Source of the DNA: Maratus speciosus
Lineage: Eukaryota > Arthropoda > Arachnida > Araneae > Salticidae
DNA length: 64,000 nt
Direction: 5' to 3'
Assembly (NCBI GenBank): GCA_963932465.1
Contig: OZ010788.1
Location: 666,212,484 to 666,276,483 of the forward strand
Each line of letters starts with the position of its first letter. The stretch's first letter is position 1. Below the pieces are notes generated by a model. The model was not told where the DNA came from. It saw only the letters and a list, made by a program, of their open reading frames with translations, and searched no databases. This document shows positions 1 to 11,745 of this stretch, piece after piece. The translations under genes and the position numbers were made by a program.

Positions 1-67
1 CGTCCACTATTGTCTTGGATTACTATAATCCAACTAAATATTTAAACTATTAAATTACAATTGAATC

Positions 68-1082
68 GTTGACATGGGAAAGGGAGTAAGTCACTATTGG
101 CAGTAGGCTACTTTTTTTGTATTCAGATTTCTTGACTGGCACTACTTTTTTAAAATAGTAAAATTTGTCTTATTGGGATGAGCGTACTAGGCCTGATGAG
201 CGTCCTGTACTAGGCTACACAAATTACATTTTGTCGTACACTTTACAAAAAACTATTCAGTATTTTGACTTGAAATTAAACATAAAAATAAATTTTGATC
301 TGTAGATTTGCATAATAATATTTTTTTTTCTACAGAATAACGTTAAAAAATTTAATATTTTAATTAATTTATTTTACATATTTTTCCATTACAGACGAAT
401 TTTTACAAATAAAAAATGAAACACGTATATTTTCAGAAGAGAAAATAAATCATGGAGTTACGATTTCTTTTATGAAATTTTTAAAATACCCTTTTTATGA
501 AAATTATAGCATATTTTTGATGATTTAAAATTTGTGAAAATTCAATTATTTACATTCAATTATAAAAGTATTTTTCAGTGTTAAGATTTCAAATACACAA
601 TTTATTCTTATTATACGAAATCATTTACACAGACGATACTTACGCATTTTAAAAGAATTATATTATGATTTTTTTTTTTTTTTTTTTTTGTAAAATGACA
701 ACAAAAGAATTAATTGTTAAATTCGTTATATAAATATTTTGTAAAATTTTGTTTCGAAAATATTTTTATTTATACCAGTCTTATATCATAAATAAAAAAT
801 TCCGAGGAAGTTCTTAGTTATTTGGCTGAATTTACATTTCTAAAATTAAAATGCGCCAAAACATAAAATAAAGTTTTTGCTTAATAAAGATGCAAAAATA
901 ATATAAAAAAATATTGTTACTTTCATATATTTATCTTACTACCCTGCTAGTTTAATGACATATTAATTAAGGCGAAAACAAGGGGAATTTTACCATTTCA
1001 GAAAAGTGGTGCCAATCGAGAAATCTGAATACAAAAATGTAGACCACGGACAACAATGACTTACACCCTTTCCCATGTCAAC
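68..1082. mobile_element. 1 kb terminal-inverted-repeat element, non-autonomous
   Basis: The ends are inverted copies of about 110 bp. The outer part (GTTGACATGGGAAAGGG) reads inward from 68 and is repeated in reverse at 1066-1082. The inner part matches the ends of the CAGTGTTGCC-type MITEs elsewhere in the window (for example 37872-38060), including the GGCACYAC core motif. The 0.8 kb between the arms is AT-rich, with a T run at 669-689 and no coding frame. It may be a MITE expanded by an insertion. I found no clear target duplication. Confidence 0.6.
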
Positions 1083-1300
1083 GCCTCAATTATAAAAGTC
1101 ATTATCAGATCAGATCTAAACAGATCACCTTTTCTTGGCCGACATAATTTTCCAGTTATGAAGTAACCTGATATAGAAAGTTTTATCTAGCCTATGGAAA
1201 ATTCTATAAAGACATATTGAATTCAAAAATGTTATCAAAGGAACTTCCTCTTAAAATTTCCGATTATAATTTAAATAAAACTAACTATCTAAGGGATTAA

Positions 1301-1772
1301 CCCCTTAAAGGTCGCTTAATATTTGGAAAAAATAGAACAAATTCTTATTTGTGGAAAAGCCATCATGCGAGAATTCTGTATTTGAATGGTTTTTTTTTTT
1401 TTTTACACCATACAAATTAATGCGAATACGACTCTTATTTTTCACGTGTTAGATCTTTATTTATCATCATCAAACAAATTTTGACAAATAATATTTGAAA
1501 TAGTATAATATACATTAAATTTTGATTATTAATAATTTTTTTGAGTGTGATGTATTTCGAAACATGCGATACAAAGTCCAACATCACAATCAGCGCCAAA
1601 AACCAAACCCAAACGCTAATATTCAAAGACTTCACACCGAAATGCTAGTTAAATTTTTCTGGTTTCAGAAGTTTTTTCCAGCAATAAATCTCCAGCCTGG
1701 AAATAGGACGGGCACGAGAAATAACGAACGACACCTCAGCCCGTGATATTGACAGGAGGGATAATTAAGGGG
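1301..1772. mobile_element. TTAA-flanked MITE (piggyBac-type ends)
   Basis: TTAA lies at 1297-1300 and 1773-1776. The left end is CCCCTTAAAGG and the right end, read inward, is CCCCTTAATT. TTAA target duplication is the hallmark of the piggyBac superfamily. The 472 bp interior has no transposase and is longer than most TTAA MITEs here, so it may hold a further insertion. Confidence 0.55.
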
Positions 1773-1842
1773 TTAAAGGCTTTTTACGCGTACACCTTTT
1801 AATAAATAACTTAAATACTGTTATGAATAAAATACAGATTAA

Positions 1843-2212
1843 CCCTTTGAAAGGCTGTGTGATATTTTTTAAACCACTTAATTTTAATAAATTTAACACA
1901 GGTTCGTACGCATCGAGGGATTCAGGGAATTTTAGGTTATTTAGTACCAGATATTTCATAAAGTACTGGTCGCTATATCGGAAGATAGAATTTTTTTTCA
2001 TTAAATAAGGCAAATATTACTTTACAAAAAAAAATCTGGTAAAAGGTCTTTGAAAGCCCTTGATGCATACGAACCCTGTAAGATTTGTACTTGGATATTT
2101 GAAAAAAATTTCACTTTCGGGGAAAAAAAACTGTAAAGTTCAAATAAAATTTTCCGAAAATTCTGGTGTGAATTCAGCATTACAGAAAAACAGTTACTTG
2201 CCACTGAAAGGG
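1843..2212. mobile_element. TTAA-flanked MITE with a nested inverted repeat
   Basis: TTAA flanks both sides (1839-1842, 2213-2216). The ends are CCCTTTGAAAGGC and, read inward from the right, CCCTTTCAGTGGC. Inside, CAGGTTCGTACGCATC at about 1899 pairs with its inverted copy ending near 2078. This suggests that a second small element, of the CAGGGTTCGTA family also seen at 4397, sits within the first. Confidence 0.65.
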
Positions 2213-2285
2213 TTAACTGTATTCATACTATATCATTTACAATTATTTGAAAGTAGCATCAATGTAATTAAATAACAGCAGTTAA

Positions 2286-2426
2286 CCCCTTGAGGGGCAA
2301 GCAATTACGTTTGTGTAATGCTGAATTCCCACCGGAAATTTAGAGTAAAATTTCATAAAATATTTCTGGTGCAAATCTTCATTAATCGTAGGTGGGATAA
2401 AATATATCCCACCAACCCTCAAGGGG
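2286..2426. mobile_element. TTAA-flanked MITE, 141 bp
   Basis: The target duplications are at 2282-2285 and 2427-2430. The ends are CCCCTTGAGGGGC and, read inward from the right, CCCCTTGAGGGTTGG. Both sides carry inner CCCACC or ACCGG motifs. There is no coding capacity. Confidence 0.75.
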
Positions 2427-2592
2427 TTAATAATTAACCATTCAGAGGAAAGAAATATTTCTTTAAAGGAAACTTTCTTGTTCAAATTATTGGGGAAGGG
2501 GGCGGGGGGAGATGACAGTTACAGTTATGTAACAGGAAGTAAATTAGAGGATAAAACTCGATGCCTTAAAAAAAAAATCTTTCACGACTTAA

Positions 2593-2794
2593 CACTAGAA
2601 AGAAGGCGAGCGGTCATTTTGACCGCTGCCAAATGAATATATTTCGATTCGAACCAGAAATGTCTTTATAAAACTAATTTAAAAGATACAAAGAAAAAAA
2701 AACTAGTTAAATAAATAAGTTAATAATTTAAAATAAAAATTCTGGTGTCAAATATTTTTATAAAATTTGAGTAAAATTCCCCGTCTTTCTAGTG
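2593..2794. mobile_element. TTAA-flanked MITE with classical piggyBac-like ends
   Basis: The ends CACTAGAAAGA and TCTTTCTAGTG are exact inverses, between TTAA at 2589-2592 and 2795-2798. They closely resemble known piggyBac termini (CCCTAGAAAGATA), which makes the superfamily assignment firmer than for the other TTAA MITEs here. A subterminal palindrome (GCGGTCATTTTGACCGC) lies near the left end. A sister copy in opposite orientation is at 4686-4885. Confidence 0.82.
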
Positions 2795-2798
2795 TTAA

Positions 2799-4101
2799 AA
2801 GAGGCAGGATTGCAGTCTCGAGGTTAATTATATACAGCTCCCTTCATCAGGTAGAGAAAAGTCTACTTACACTAACAAAAGGGAAAAATTAGTCTCACTT
2901 TTTATCCCACTTGGTTTAGAGAGGCCACTAATTAATTTTTCCCGTAACTATAATAGTAAGTATTTCTTTTCATTATTATTGAAATGGGGGATTTTTAAAA
3001 ATTTTTTCTTATTATTATTATACTGTGCGTAAAGCATAATTTCAGAAATAATTTTATAATTGATTTTACTTCCAAACCGCATATCCGTAAAAGAAATTTC
3101 AGTGTCTTTAGATTCAATGCAACATTTTAAAAATTCATCTTATCATCGTTGACTCTAAAGATAAATAACTGCCTCAGATCCATTCTAAATCTCAGATTCG
3201 ATTGCAATATAAATTAGAACCGAAATAAATTACAATGGATCTAAAAATAAATTGCAATTTGTTATTTTAATGAATTTTTCTTGTATAATAATTCCGGGAG
3301 ATTAATGTATTAGTTAAGGCTGTATTTTTCATTTATCTCGAATAACATTATGGCAGTAGCTGAAGATAATTTTCTTTAATATTCTTATTTTAAACAAGAA
3401 AAATAATGAGAATTTAAACGCAAAGTTCCAAAATAAGTATTATCAAGGGAAAGAAATGTATCGTACTATTAAAATTACATTTTCAATAAAAGTATCTCTA
3501 AGCTCTTAGTTTTTTCTGGTACAAATTCATTATTTTCTCTTAACCGAAGGTGCACGTAAAGATAATGAACCTATTAAAATTTTCGCTGTAAAAAGGGACA
3601 CAAAGATATCTTCTCTTGGACTGATTATCAAGAGAGGAAAAAAAGTAATGAATGACATTTAATAGAAGGACGTAACTAAAAGAAAAAATGTTCTTTAACA
3701 AAAGATAATTAAAAACATGTGTCGCATGTTTTTACGAAAATGACTAACTATGAAAAGAATGCTGTTTTTTTTTAAAAGGTTCGCTATAAACATATGTCGA
3801 ACAAGATCAGAAATTTGATAAATAAGATAATTTTATAATGTTAATGAAACAAAATTAATCATTCTACGGGAAAATGAAATATTGTTTCAGATGCAATTTT
3901 ATCTAGAATAACTTTCTACGTGTAATACTTGGAATATTGTGAAAAGATAGATTAAATTTTGTTTGTGAATTTTGTTTTATAACACAATGGCGATTTTTAC
4001 AGTATCATACCATTATTTCTCGAGCTGTTGATATTCAATTGTGAATGTTTAGAATACATTTTCGATATTTCAGAAGGATTAGTTTTATATCGGGGCTATT
4101 T
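2799..4101. other. AT-rich region without recognised feature
   Basis: I see no coding frame of note, RNA gene or repeat structure in these 1.3 kb. Confidence 0.5.
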
Positions 4102-4105
4102 ATAA

Positions 4106-4302
4106 CCTTTTCAGGGGCAAGATACTTGTATCCGTAAAATGTTGAAATAATTTAATGACACCAGAAAATTTATTTGTGAAGAAGTAAAAGTATATTTTAG
4201 CGTACTTAAGTGTTATTTTCACACAAAAAAATCGGGTGCCAATGTGGCAATTAGAGATTAAATTTATGTGATGCCATAGCGGCATCACCGCCTTTTAAGG
4301 AG
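4106..4302. mobile_element. Degenerate TTAA-type MITE
   Basis: The ends CCTTTTCAGGGGC and GCCTTTTAAGG, and the whole interior, are closely similar to the copy at 49189-49402, including ATGCCATAGCGGCATC near the right end. The flanking TTAA has decayed on both sides (ATAA, CTAA), so this copy is older than the 49 kb one. Confidence 0.7.
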
Positions 4303-4396
4303 CTAATCTTCACTAAAATATTTTATGCCAATATCATTTAAATAATTTTCATAATAATCGATAGAAATGTATAATTAAAAAATATAACTTATTGAA

Positions 4397-4634
4397 CAGG
4401 GTTCGTAGGCACCACTATATTTTAAATGTAAATTTTTTAGTAAATTTTTCTTGCCCAGGTTGTCAAAATACAAGTAAAAATGTTTCTTAAAAAAAGTGGT
4501 GCATACCTAATAAATTTCTGCAAGAGATGCCTGTGCCTGGGACTTTGACCGCAAAGAGTTAAATATGGCAATCATTATTTTGAGAAAATTCTGGTATTCA
4601 AACTCCTTAAATCCCTAGAGACGTACGAAACTTG
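4397..4634. mobile_element. MITE with CAGGGTTCGTA ends
   Basis: The left end CAGGGTTCGTAGGC and the right end ACGTACGAAACTTG are imperfect inverses. The interior carries the GCACCACTATATTTTAA core found repeatedly in the window. The right half is diverged. Similar ends occur at 1899 and 39949. Confidence 0.4.
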
Positions 4635-4685
4635 TGAAAGATTTTATTTTCAAGGCAGAATAGCGAATTTTTCTTTTTTGCTTAA

Positions 4686-4885
4686 CCCTAGAACTACCGG
4701 AAATTTTACTCAAGTTTTATAAAAACATTCTACACCAGAATTTTTACTTAAAACTATTTAATTTGTTTATTTAACTTATTATTGTCTGATTTATACATTT
4801 AGTTTGTTTTGAAGAAATTTCTGGTTTGAATAAATATTTTGAATGTACATGTCGGGTCCAATGGACCCGTCTGGTAGACGGAAGG
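4686..4885. mobile_element. TTAA-flanked MITE, inverted sister of the 2593 copy
   Basis: TTAA lies at 4682-4685 and 4886-4889, with a CCCTAGAACTACCGG end. The interior matches the 2593-2794 copy in reverse orientation. The subterminal palindrome here is GGGTCCAATGGACCC: the sequence differs but the symmetry is kept. Confidence 0.75.
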
Positions 4886-4889
4886 TTAA

Positions 4890-6053
4890 ATTGCCAACAT
4901 ACATTAACACTTAATACACACTTACACATATATATTTTACATATATCCAAAAATGAATAACAAAATCTATTTAATTATTAAATAAATTGCGTCGGATAAC
5001 ATCAAGTAATTGTAACGCGTTATTTTTTACATTTTTTCATACTATACATTTCTCAATTATTCACAGCCTTACAATTTTATTTATTTTATTTAAAAATATT
5101 TGAAAAGACTAGCCGACTTATTTCATACTGTCAAAAATCCAAATAACGTAAAATAAAATACAATAGATTGACAAAAAAGTTAAATACTTCAGCAAATTAA
5201 TTCCTTCAATATGTAACTTCTTTTATTTATCTTAACGATAATAAAAGTTATTTCTTGAAAACACAATAACTTAACGCAAGACAATAAACTTATGAATATT
5301 CAAATAAATAAAGGATAAAAAAAAAAAAGGGAGAACCGTTCAAAATATCACAGAAGATTTAATTGCAAATTAACCGAACACACAATAACGGTAAAACGAA
5401 AAATATGTCCAACATAAAAATAATGCGTGAGATCATAAAAGAGGGGAAATAAATTTTATTTGTTGTAAAAACATCCTTCAGCTTTTTTCTTAGTTGTTTT
5501 CTTATTTCACCGAAATAATTTCGTAAGGAGTTTCGCACACATATAAAAGAGAAAATATAAAAATAATGATTATACCAGAAATTTCTTAGAGAAAAATATG
5601 ACGCATTTTTCATTATTATTTGGTACTAGAAAATGAACGATATATAATGGTGCTTTCAAGAATAAATAGAAAATTCTTAGAGAAGGACAATTTGAAACAT
5701 ATGTTGTTGTTTTCGTAAACACGTTAGTGCAAAATGGTGGTCAGTTTTTTCAGCCCCTAAATACATATTAAAAGCGAGAAAGATGTCGTTTAATATAGCA
5801 AACGATCTTTTAAAAAATATAACTAAAGAAAGATGAGTAACTTTTAATCACTACTTAAATTGTTATTAAGCACTAATGTGAGATAAAAATGGCAAGAGAA
5901 TGTTATAATTTTTATGTGGGATAAAAGTTTATTAATGGTTTGTTTACGCAATATTGCATATGAGTATTATCTACTTGTGTTTGTAGGTACAGAATAATTC
6001 AAAATAATACGTTATAATGTCAGAAGCTTACAAAACTTTTCATTTTGGATTTA
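4890..6053. other. AT-rich region without recognised feature
   Basis: No supported gene or element. Open frames here are short and AT-driven. Confidence 0.45.
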
Positions 6054-6057
6054 TTAA

Positions 6058-6475
6058 CCCTTAACAGTCCAGAGCTTTAAATACATGATTCCATTTTAAT
6101 ATTCTATTCGCACCACTATATCTTAAAAGTAAATTTTTTAGTAGATTTCTCTAGCACATAAAAAAATGCAAGTAAAAGTGTTAAAAAAAAGTGTTGCCGA
6201 GCGAATAAATTTAGTTAACCCTTACCAGAGCGGAGTAACTCTGTTTAGAAACTGGTGAATTAATGGACTGACACCGGAATTTATATACGAATTTATTAGA
6301 TAATGCGAACTTGATTATTTTCACGTACATTATAATAGGAAAATTTTAGTTAAATATTCTTGGAGCCGTTTGTCAGTTTTGGAATTAAAATTAGGTGTCC
6401 TTCTTTAAGGACACCGCCCTTGAAAGGGTTAACGGTGCCAATGCCGCAAATATGGCAGCATTGGTCCGTTAAGGG
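6058..6475. mobile_element. TTAA-flanked MITE split by another MITE
   Basis: The outer ends are CCCTTAACAGTCC and, read inward from the right, CCCTTAACGGACCAATGC, between TTAA at 6054-6057 and 6476-6479. The same family is uninterrupted at 32465-32674 (opposite orientation) and at 20003-20209. The insertion at 6219-6428 accounts for the extra length. Confidence 0.8.
6219..6428. mobile_element. TTAA-flanked MITE nested in the 6058 element
   Basis: TTAA is duplicated at 6215-6218 and 6429-6432. The uninterrupted sister at 32465-32674 has a single TTAA at the matching place (32508-32511), so this is a directly visible empty site. The ends are CCCTTACCAGAGC and, read inward from the right, CCCTTTCAAGGGCGG. 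It is related to the copy at 37151-37352. Confidence 0.85.
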
Positions 6476-6479
6476 TTAA

Positions 6480-7147
6480 CAATTAAACCGGAAATAAAAT
6501 AAAATATGGAGAAATGTAATAATAATATTTATTAGACATTTTAATATATAATGTAGGGAAAGGTAAATGGATAAAGTTAGTTGGCTGTGTGAGGTAAATC
6601 CAGAAAAAAACAATTGCACGGTAGATTTTTGAATTAAAAAAAGACATTAACAAAAAAATCTGTACTTGTGTTGAATTGTTTGTATTCTTTATAAGAATAA
6701 TAAGAAATAATAGAGTCTCATTAAAATTCCAAGAAAAGTTGTAGAATTCATAAAATTAATTTTTGATTAGTTTTATCAAATTTAATGCGATTAGATGAAA
6801 TTAATGAAAAAGACATTATATTAATGTAGATTGTACATTATGCATTTATACATTAGTAATGAACAAAGCACATTAATAACATCTTTAAACCAAAAAATAA
6901 AAAATACGTCTATAAAAGACTTATTGTGTTTCTTTTGTTTGGATTCTAGTGATTATCTCGATATTCTTATAAATGAAGAAAACGTTTAAATACTTTTAAA
7001 ATTTATGTGTAACACCCTCAAGGAAAAAAATAAATATGGGATATCACACGTTTTTTTTTAAGCTTTGACTACACGTGTACCACTAACGGTAACCAAAAGT
7101 GACTATTCTTTTATTATTTTTTCTACCACTAGTTACAAACAAAAATC
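6480..7147. other. AT-rich region without recognised feature
   Basis: Nothing beyond AT-rich unique-looking sequence. Confidence 0.45.
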
Positions 7148-7530
7148 GGTACTTTTCCATTATACGGACACCATTGTTGCCAAATGTTGTTGTTGGCGCA
7201 AAATGAAAATCACGTGAATTGAAACATTTGAAAAAGAAAAGAAAGAACATTGTCGATAGTAAAGTGAGCATTTAAAAAATATAACACTTGAAAATTACAG
7301 ACTTTTACATTTTTTTATATTTTTAGTACTTTTAATTCGAATAACAGCAAATTAAAAAGCTTTCCGAAATTAAGGTTAAATAATAATCATTCACGTGATT
7401 CATGTTTTATAAATAGCAAATCACAATGTTTCCCATGGTTTACAATAAAAATTCTTTTCACGATGAGGGTTGAAATAATTGGCGCATTAGCATACATTTT
7501 GGCATGGTGCCCGTATAACGGAAAAGTACC
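7148..7530. mobile_element. 383 bp inverted-repeat MITE
   Basis: About 38 bp inverted ends begin GGTACTTTTCC and contain TATACGG, CACCAT and GCCAAA. Subterminal GGCGCA and CACGTGA motifs occur in both arms in inverted order. No target duplication is obvious and there is no coding capacity. Confidence 0.65.
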
Positions 7531-7814
7531 CAATAATCTTAATGTTACTTTTCAGAAGAAAATTTCACACATAAGTGATAGACAAAATAGTAAAAAAAGC
7601 TCTCGCCATGGGTCAACTCTGTACCAAGAGGCAATGTAGCAGTTGTCTATTTTTTTCTAAAATGTAGAACGCCATTTTTGAAAATGTAATATCCTTATTT
7701 AATGACATATTAAACTAGTCGGATCCCAAAACTTTCTTCTATCTCATAGATGCTAATACTTCAAAATTCGCTATCACAGTGCCAAAATTAAATTACAATC
7801 CAGGCCCATCATGA

Positions 7815-8300
7815 GAATTCTAAAGATATGAAATTCCGTTTATTAGTTCCTGAGACATGACTGTCGCTAAAATCGTGTAAATTTTGCAAAATGCGATATA
7901 GCAGCGCCACCTGTAGGTGATTTATACCAAAACCGAATCAGCAACGACTTTAGTCAATGTCTAACTGAGTCTCTAGTTTGAGGAAATTCCGTACATTAGT
8001 TTTTGAGATAGAGCTAGGGAATCGTGAAAAAATCTGCACAGCAGCACCACTTGTGGGGCGATTTGCACCAATCAAAATTTAATCAACAGCAATTTATATC
8101 AGGGACTAACTGAATCTGTAGTTTCATGTAAATTCGTGCATTAGTTCTCATGATACAACTATTGCAATAATCACGAATAGTGCAGCATAGCAGCGCCACC
8201 TGTTGGGTGATTTATACCAAAAAGTAATCAGCAGCAATTTATATCATGAACTAACTTAATCTAAAGTTTTATTAAATTACGTGCATTTGTTCTTAAGATA
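7815..8300. repeat. Tandem repeat, period about 140-150 bp
   Basis: Three to three and a half diverged units share CAGCGCCACCTGT followed by GGTGATTTATACC, starting at 7902, 8042 and 8191. Each unit also has a GCATTAGTT or GTACATTAGTT segment. No coding frame runs through them. Confidence 0.75.
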
Positions 8301-8687
8301 GAACGCTCACTAAAAATAGTCTAATCGTTTTCAGAACCATCTAAAACGTGTAAATCCGTCGAAAATCGGAAGTCAAAATTTTTTAACGAATCCAATACTT
8401 GTAAAGATAAAAGAAAGTACAAAGCGATTGAAATCCAGTAATCTGAATTAAAAAATGTAAACTAACTTGCAATGCTGCATGTGTAAAAAATTAACATTCT
8501 GAAGGTGATTTATTTAATCATAAAATGTCTGTTATAAAGTAAAGTTAAGATTACAGGAATTACTATACACAGGGGTGGGGAATTTCTACAAAATCTTACC
8601 AGTCAAGGATTTATTTCAAAAGCCAGTAAAATGCAACGTACAGTTGGAATTTTTTTTTTTTGACAAAATTTACGCAACTCAAAAATA

Positions 8688-10093
8688 CACTGCTGGTCAT
8701 CCAAAATGCAACACCATGAAGGGATCAACCAAACAGCGTAAAATTTACACCACGTATACACCTCGGTAGGATATGCAAATGATTACAAATTCAGCTCTAG
8801 TACACATCGTGGGCGACTGCAGCGTCCCTTGCAATCTGTATATAAAGGGAAGAAAGATTGTCGTTTTGAAGAACGTGAATTGTTTTCTCGTGCGATTTTT
8901 TGTGTGTACAGATTCAGTATGCCTCGTAGAAAAACACGAGCACCATTCGAGCCCGTTTCTGATTTCGATCGCGGAAGAATCGTTTCATACAGAGATTGCG
9001 GATTATCCTTCCGAGATATTGGCCATCGTATCGGACGTAGCCAAGCAACAGTCATGAAAATATGGAATCGGTGGATGCAGGAGGGAACGACAAATCGACA
9101 AGAGTTATTGCAACCGCCTCGTCACACTACTCCACTGGAAGACAGGGATATTGTGCGTATGGCACTGATGGAACGCACTGCCACATCCGCAACCATAACA
9201 TAACAAATTCCGTCTCTAACACAACGATGGGCGTCCGCACGAAGAGTTTGAAATCGTTTGCAGTACAGTGGATTGTCCGCTAGGCGTCCATTGCTTCACA
9301 TACATTTGGCATTAAACCACAGGTGTTTGCGTTTACTATGGTCCGCTGAATGGCAGAGATGGTCATCCGAATGGCATAGTATTGTGTTTTCGGATGAATC
9401 AAGCTTCTGCTCGCAGTATCACCATGGTCGAATTACAGTTTGGAGATACCGTGGGGAGAGGCTGCTCAACTGCTGTATTGTGCATGATCACACTGGCCCT
9501 GCACCTGGTGTTATGGTGTGAGGTGGTATTGGATTCAACACCCGCACCCTCTAGTAAGCATTAACGGCACACTTACCAGCCAGCGCTATAGCTCTGAGGT
9601 TTTGCAGCCTGTTCTTCTCCCTTACATTCAGGGTTTGCCTGCGGCCACATTTCAACAGGACAATGCACGACCACATGTTGCACGTAGTGTTCAAGCTTTC
9701 TTCTTAGCTCACCATATTCCATTGTTACCCTGGCCTGCCTGTTCTCCAGATCTATCACCTATCGAGCATGTCTGGTCAATGATTGGAGAACGCCTATCCC
9801 GGAATGCCGCAGCTGCGAGTACACAAGATGAATTTTGGCTACGTAGGGAGGCAGCGTAAGATGCCTTTTCCCAACAACACATTCAAAGCCTCTTTCACTC
9901 TATGCCGCAGCGTGTAGCAGCAGTTATTGACAGACGTGGAGATAACAGTTCTTACTGATTTTCCCGTCTACCGCACTTCAAAGAAGGTTGTCTTTGAAAT
10001 CATTAACACTGATACTACGTGTAATCTCTAAAATAAATTTGCCTTTGGTATGTCTTGTTTTTCTTGGTGTTGCATTTTGGATGGCCAGCAGTG
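8688..10093 (+). mobile_element. Tc1-like transposon, degenerate copy
   Basis: The 1406 bp element has inverted ends of about 28 bp starting CACTGCTGG and containing CATCCAAAATGCAACACC. It lies inside the hAT-type MITE. The left flank keeps the TA target (8686-8687) and the right flank has mutated to CA. It carries one transposase reading region on the plus strand, now broken. Length and structure are typical for Tc1. As the younger insertion it post-dates the hAT copy. Confidence 0.93.
8919..9958 (+). pseudogene. Tc1-type transposase, inactivated
   Basis: It encoded a DDE transposase for cut-and-paste movement of the surrounding element. The reading region opens at ATG 8919 (MPRRKTRAPFEPVS) with a paired-like helix-turn-helix region (SFRDIGHRIGRSQATV). 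The catalytic triad is visible: D in VFSDESSF (codon near 9393), D in FQQDNARPH (near 9659) and E in SPIEHVW (near 9764). There are 34 residues between the last two, so it is DD34E. Breaks are in-frame stops at 9201 (TAA), 9249 (TGA), 9519 (TGA) and 9857 (TAA), plus a one-base loss near 9549. The frame then runs on to a final TGA at 9956-9958. Several stops look like C-to-T decay. It is inactive in cis. Confidence 0.93.
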
Positions 10094-10274
10094 CAGTTGG
10101 TTACTATTACATTACTATAATGCATTTTCATATTTTTTTTTCATGTAAAATTAAGAAATATAAACAAGAGATGAAAGTTTAATGTAAAATAGAACTTAGT
10201 AGTACCATGTTTACATCGCAATAATTAGGAAAGTTGAAAAATATAGCTAACTACTAAAAAAAAAGTTTTCGTGT

Positions 10275-10355
10275 ATATCTAATAGTTTCTAATAGTTCTA
10301 ATAGTTTCTAATAGTTCTAATAGTTTATCTAATGGTATATATCTAATAGTAATAT
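10275..10355. repeat. TAATAGTTC microsatellite
   Basis: Repeats of TAATAGTTTC and TAATAGTTC followed by degenerate TATCTAATGG units, inside the right half of the hAT-type MITE. Confidence 0.8.
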
Positions 10356-11129
10356 ACAGTTTTCAAAGACTACCTAAAAATTCACCCGCCCTGTCAGAAA
10401 ATTCACTCGCTTGAGTCGAGTAAAATGGTGTATTTCTCCACCCCTGACTATACAGATTACTATACAGGTATTTTGAATAAAATATGGACTAAATTAGCAA
10501 CACTGCTTTATGATATCATAATATTCTTTAGGAGCATCACTCTGCATGTATACATCAATGTCTGTTCTATATATACAGGGCTGCCACAGGCGACTAGTTT
10601 TTAATTCTACCTCACACCACTTCCTCAAAGAAAAAAAAACATTATTGACAAACTGTTCCAGAACAGGTACTGAACAGGTAATCAGCTTGAGGGGTTTCCT
10701 AGCTGATAACAGCTTAACACCCAGACTAGGAAATTGAAATGTCTTATGTTTTAATGAGTCATTGGGATAAAGTTAAACTGTAGCAAAGCTACTAGAAGAG
10801 TAAAAAATTAACAAGAGAAAATAAGGAAGTTTAAGAAAGAAAGGAATAAAATTGAATTTTAAAGTATAAACTTAAGATGAAAGAATTAACGATAAATCTT
10901 AAAAAATACAAGAATCTTAAAATATGTAAAGTCAAACTGTAGTTGTATAACTACTATAAGGAATTTAGAATGTTAAAGTTAGTACTGTTCAGAGAAACTC
11001 TCACCAAGCATGGGCAAGAAAAGCTAGGGTGGCAAAGACCACATTATCCTACCAAAAAAGGGACTAAACAGGGCCATACATTATTTTTTTAAAGTTTTAC
11101 AATTTTTTTGGTCTCTATAGTATATAAAG

Positions 11130-11187
<58 letters not shown>

Positions 11188-11243
11188 GAAAAGAAAATAT
11201 AAAAATATAAAAGAGGCAAAATATAGCGTGGAGAACTCAGATG

Positions 11244-11745
11244 TCACTGAGTGTCCATAATTATGGAAAACCTGGGCCGTTTCCGATGGTGGGGTTCAAA
11301 AGCGTCATAATCCGGTAGCTCCGCTACGATTTCATTAGGGAGGTCGAAAACTTTTTCATAAAATTTTTTGGCTAAGTCGTTTATGCGCTTACGTAAGGTA
11401 GTAGTTTTTAGATCTCTTCGGACCGTGGAGTTGCGAAGATAACGAGATGCATTACGGACAGTACGCAGGTTGGAATTGTGCAAGCGACTAAGAGTGTCCA
11501 TAGTGGTCTTACATGTGAAGCCCCAGACCGGACTGGCATAGGTTATTATGGGAAGGATGCAAGAATTATAAAGAATTAATTTATTGTGGACAGACAAGGT
11601 TTTACTGTTAAGGAGAGGTTTTATAGAGTTAAAGGCTCCAGCGACTTTACCTCTAATGGATAGAATGTGCTTTTTCCAAGTTAAGCGGCGGTCCAGAATG
11701 ACCCCAAGATACTTAGCTTGGCCTGACCAAGGGATAACAGTGTTA
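11244..11745 (-). pseudogene. Reverse transcriptase C-terminus, LINE copy 1
   Basis: The uninterrupted frame reads NTVIPWSGQAKYLGV, then LDRRLTWKKHI, then PIITYASPVWGF, and ends RFSIIMDTQ. AKYLGV, LD-RLTW-HI and TYASPVWG are the standard C-terminal blocks of jockey/CR1-type non-LTR reverse transcriptases (thumb region downstream of the catalytic YADD box). The palm with YADD is missing because the element is truncated, so no active enzyme can be made. LINE copy 2 interrupts the frame at its upstream end. Confidence 0.9.

Larger units (their letters stand above)
8570..10446. mobile_element. hAT-type MITE, split by a Tc1 insertion
   Basis: The ends are CAGGGGTGGGGAAATT-like on the left and its inverse, ending CCACCCCTG, on the right. 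They are flanked by a perfect 8 bp duplication, ACTATACA (8562-8569, 10447-10454). An 8 bp target site with CAGGGGTGG ends fits the hAT superfamily. Without the Tc1 copy it is about 470 bp and carries no transposase. A TAATAGTTC-type microsatellite lies in its right part. Confidence 0.88.

Noticed and set aside
8575..8769. 64-codon plus-strand frame at the left end of the hAT-type MITE
   Set aside because: Reads from hAT-type MITE sequence into the Tc1 terminal repeat; no transposase motif.
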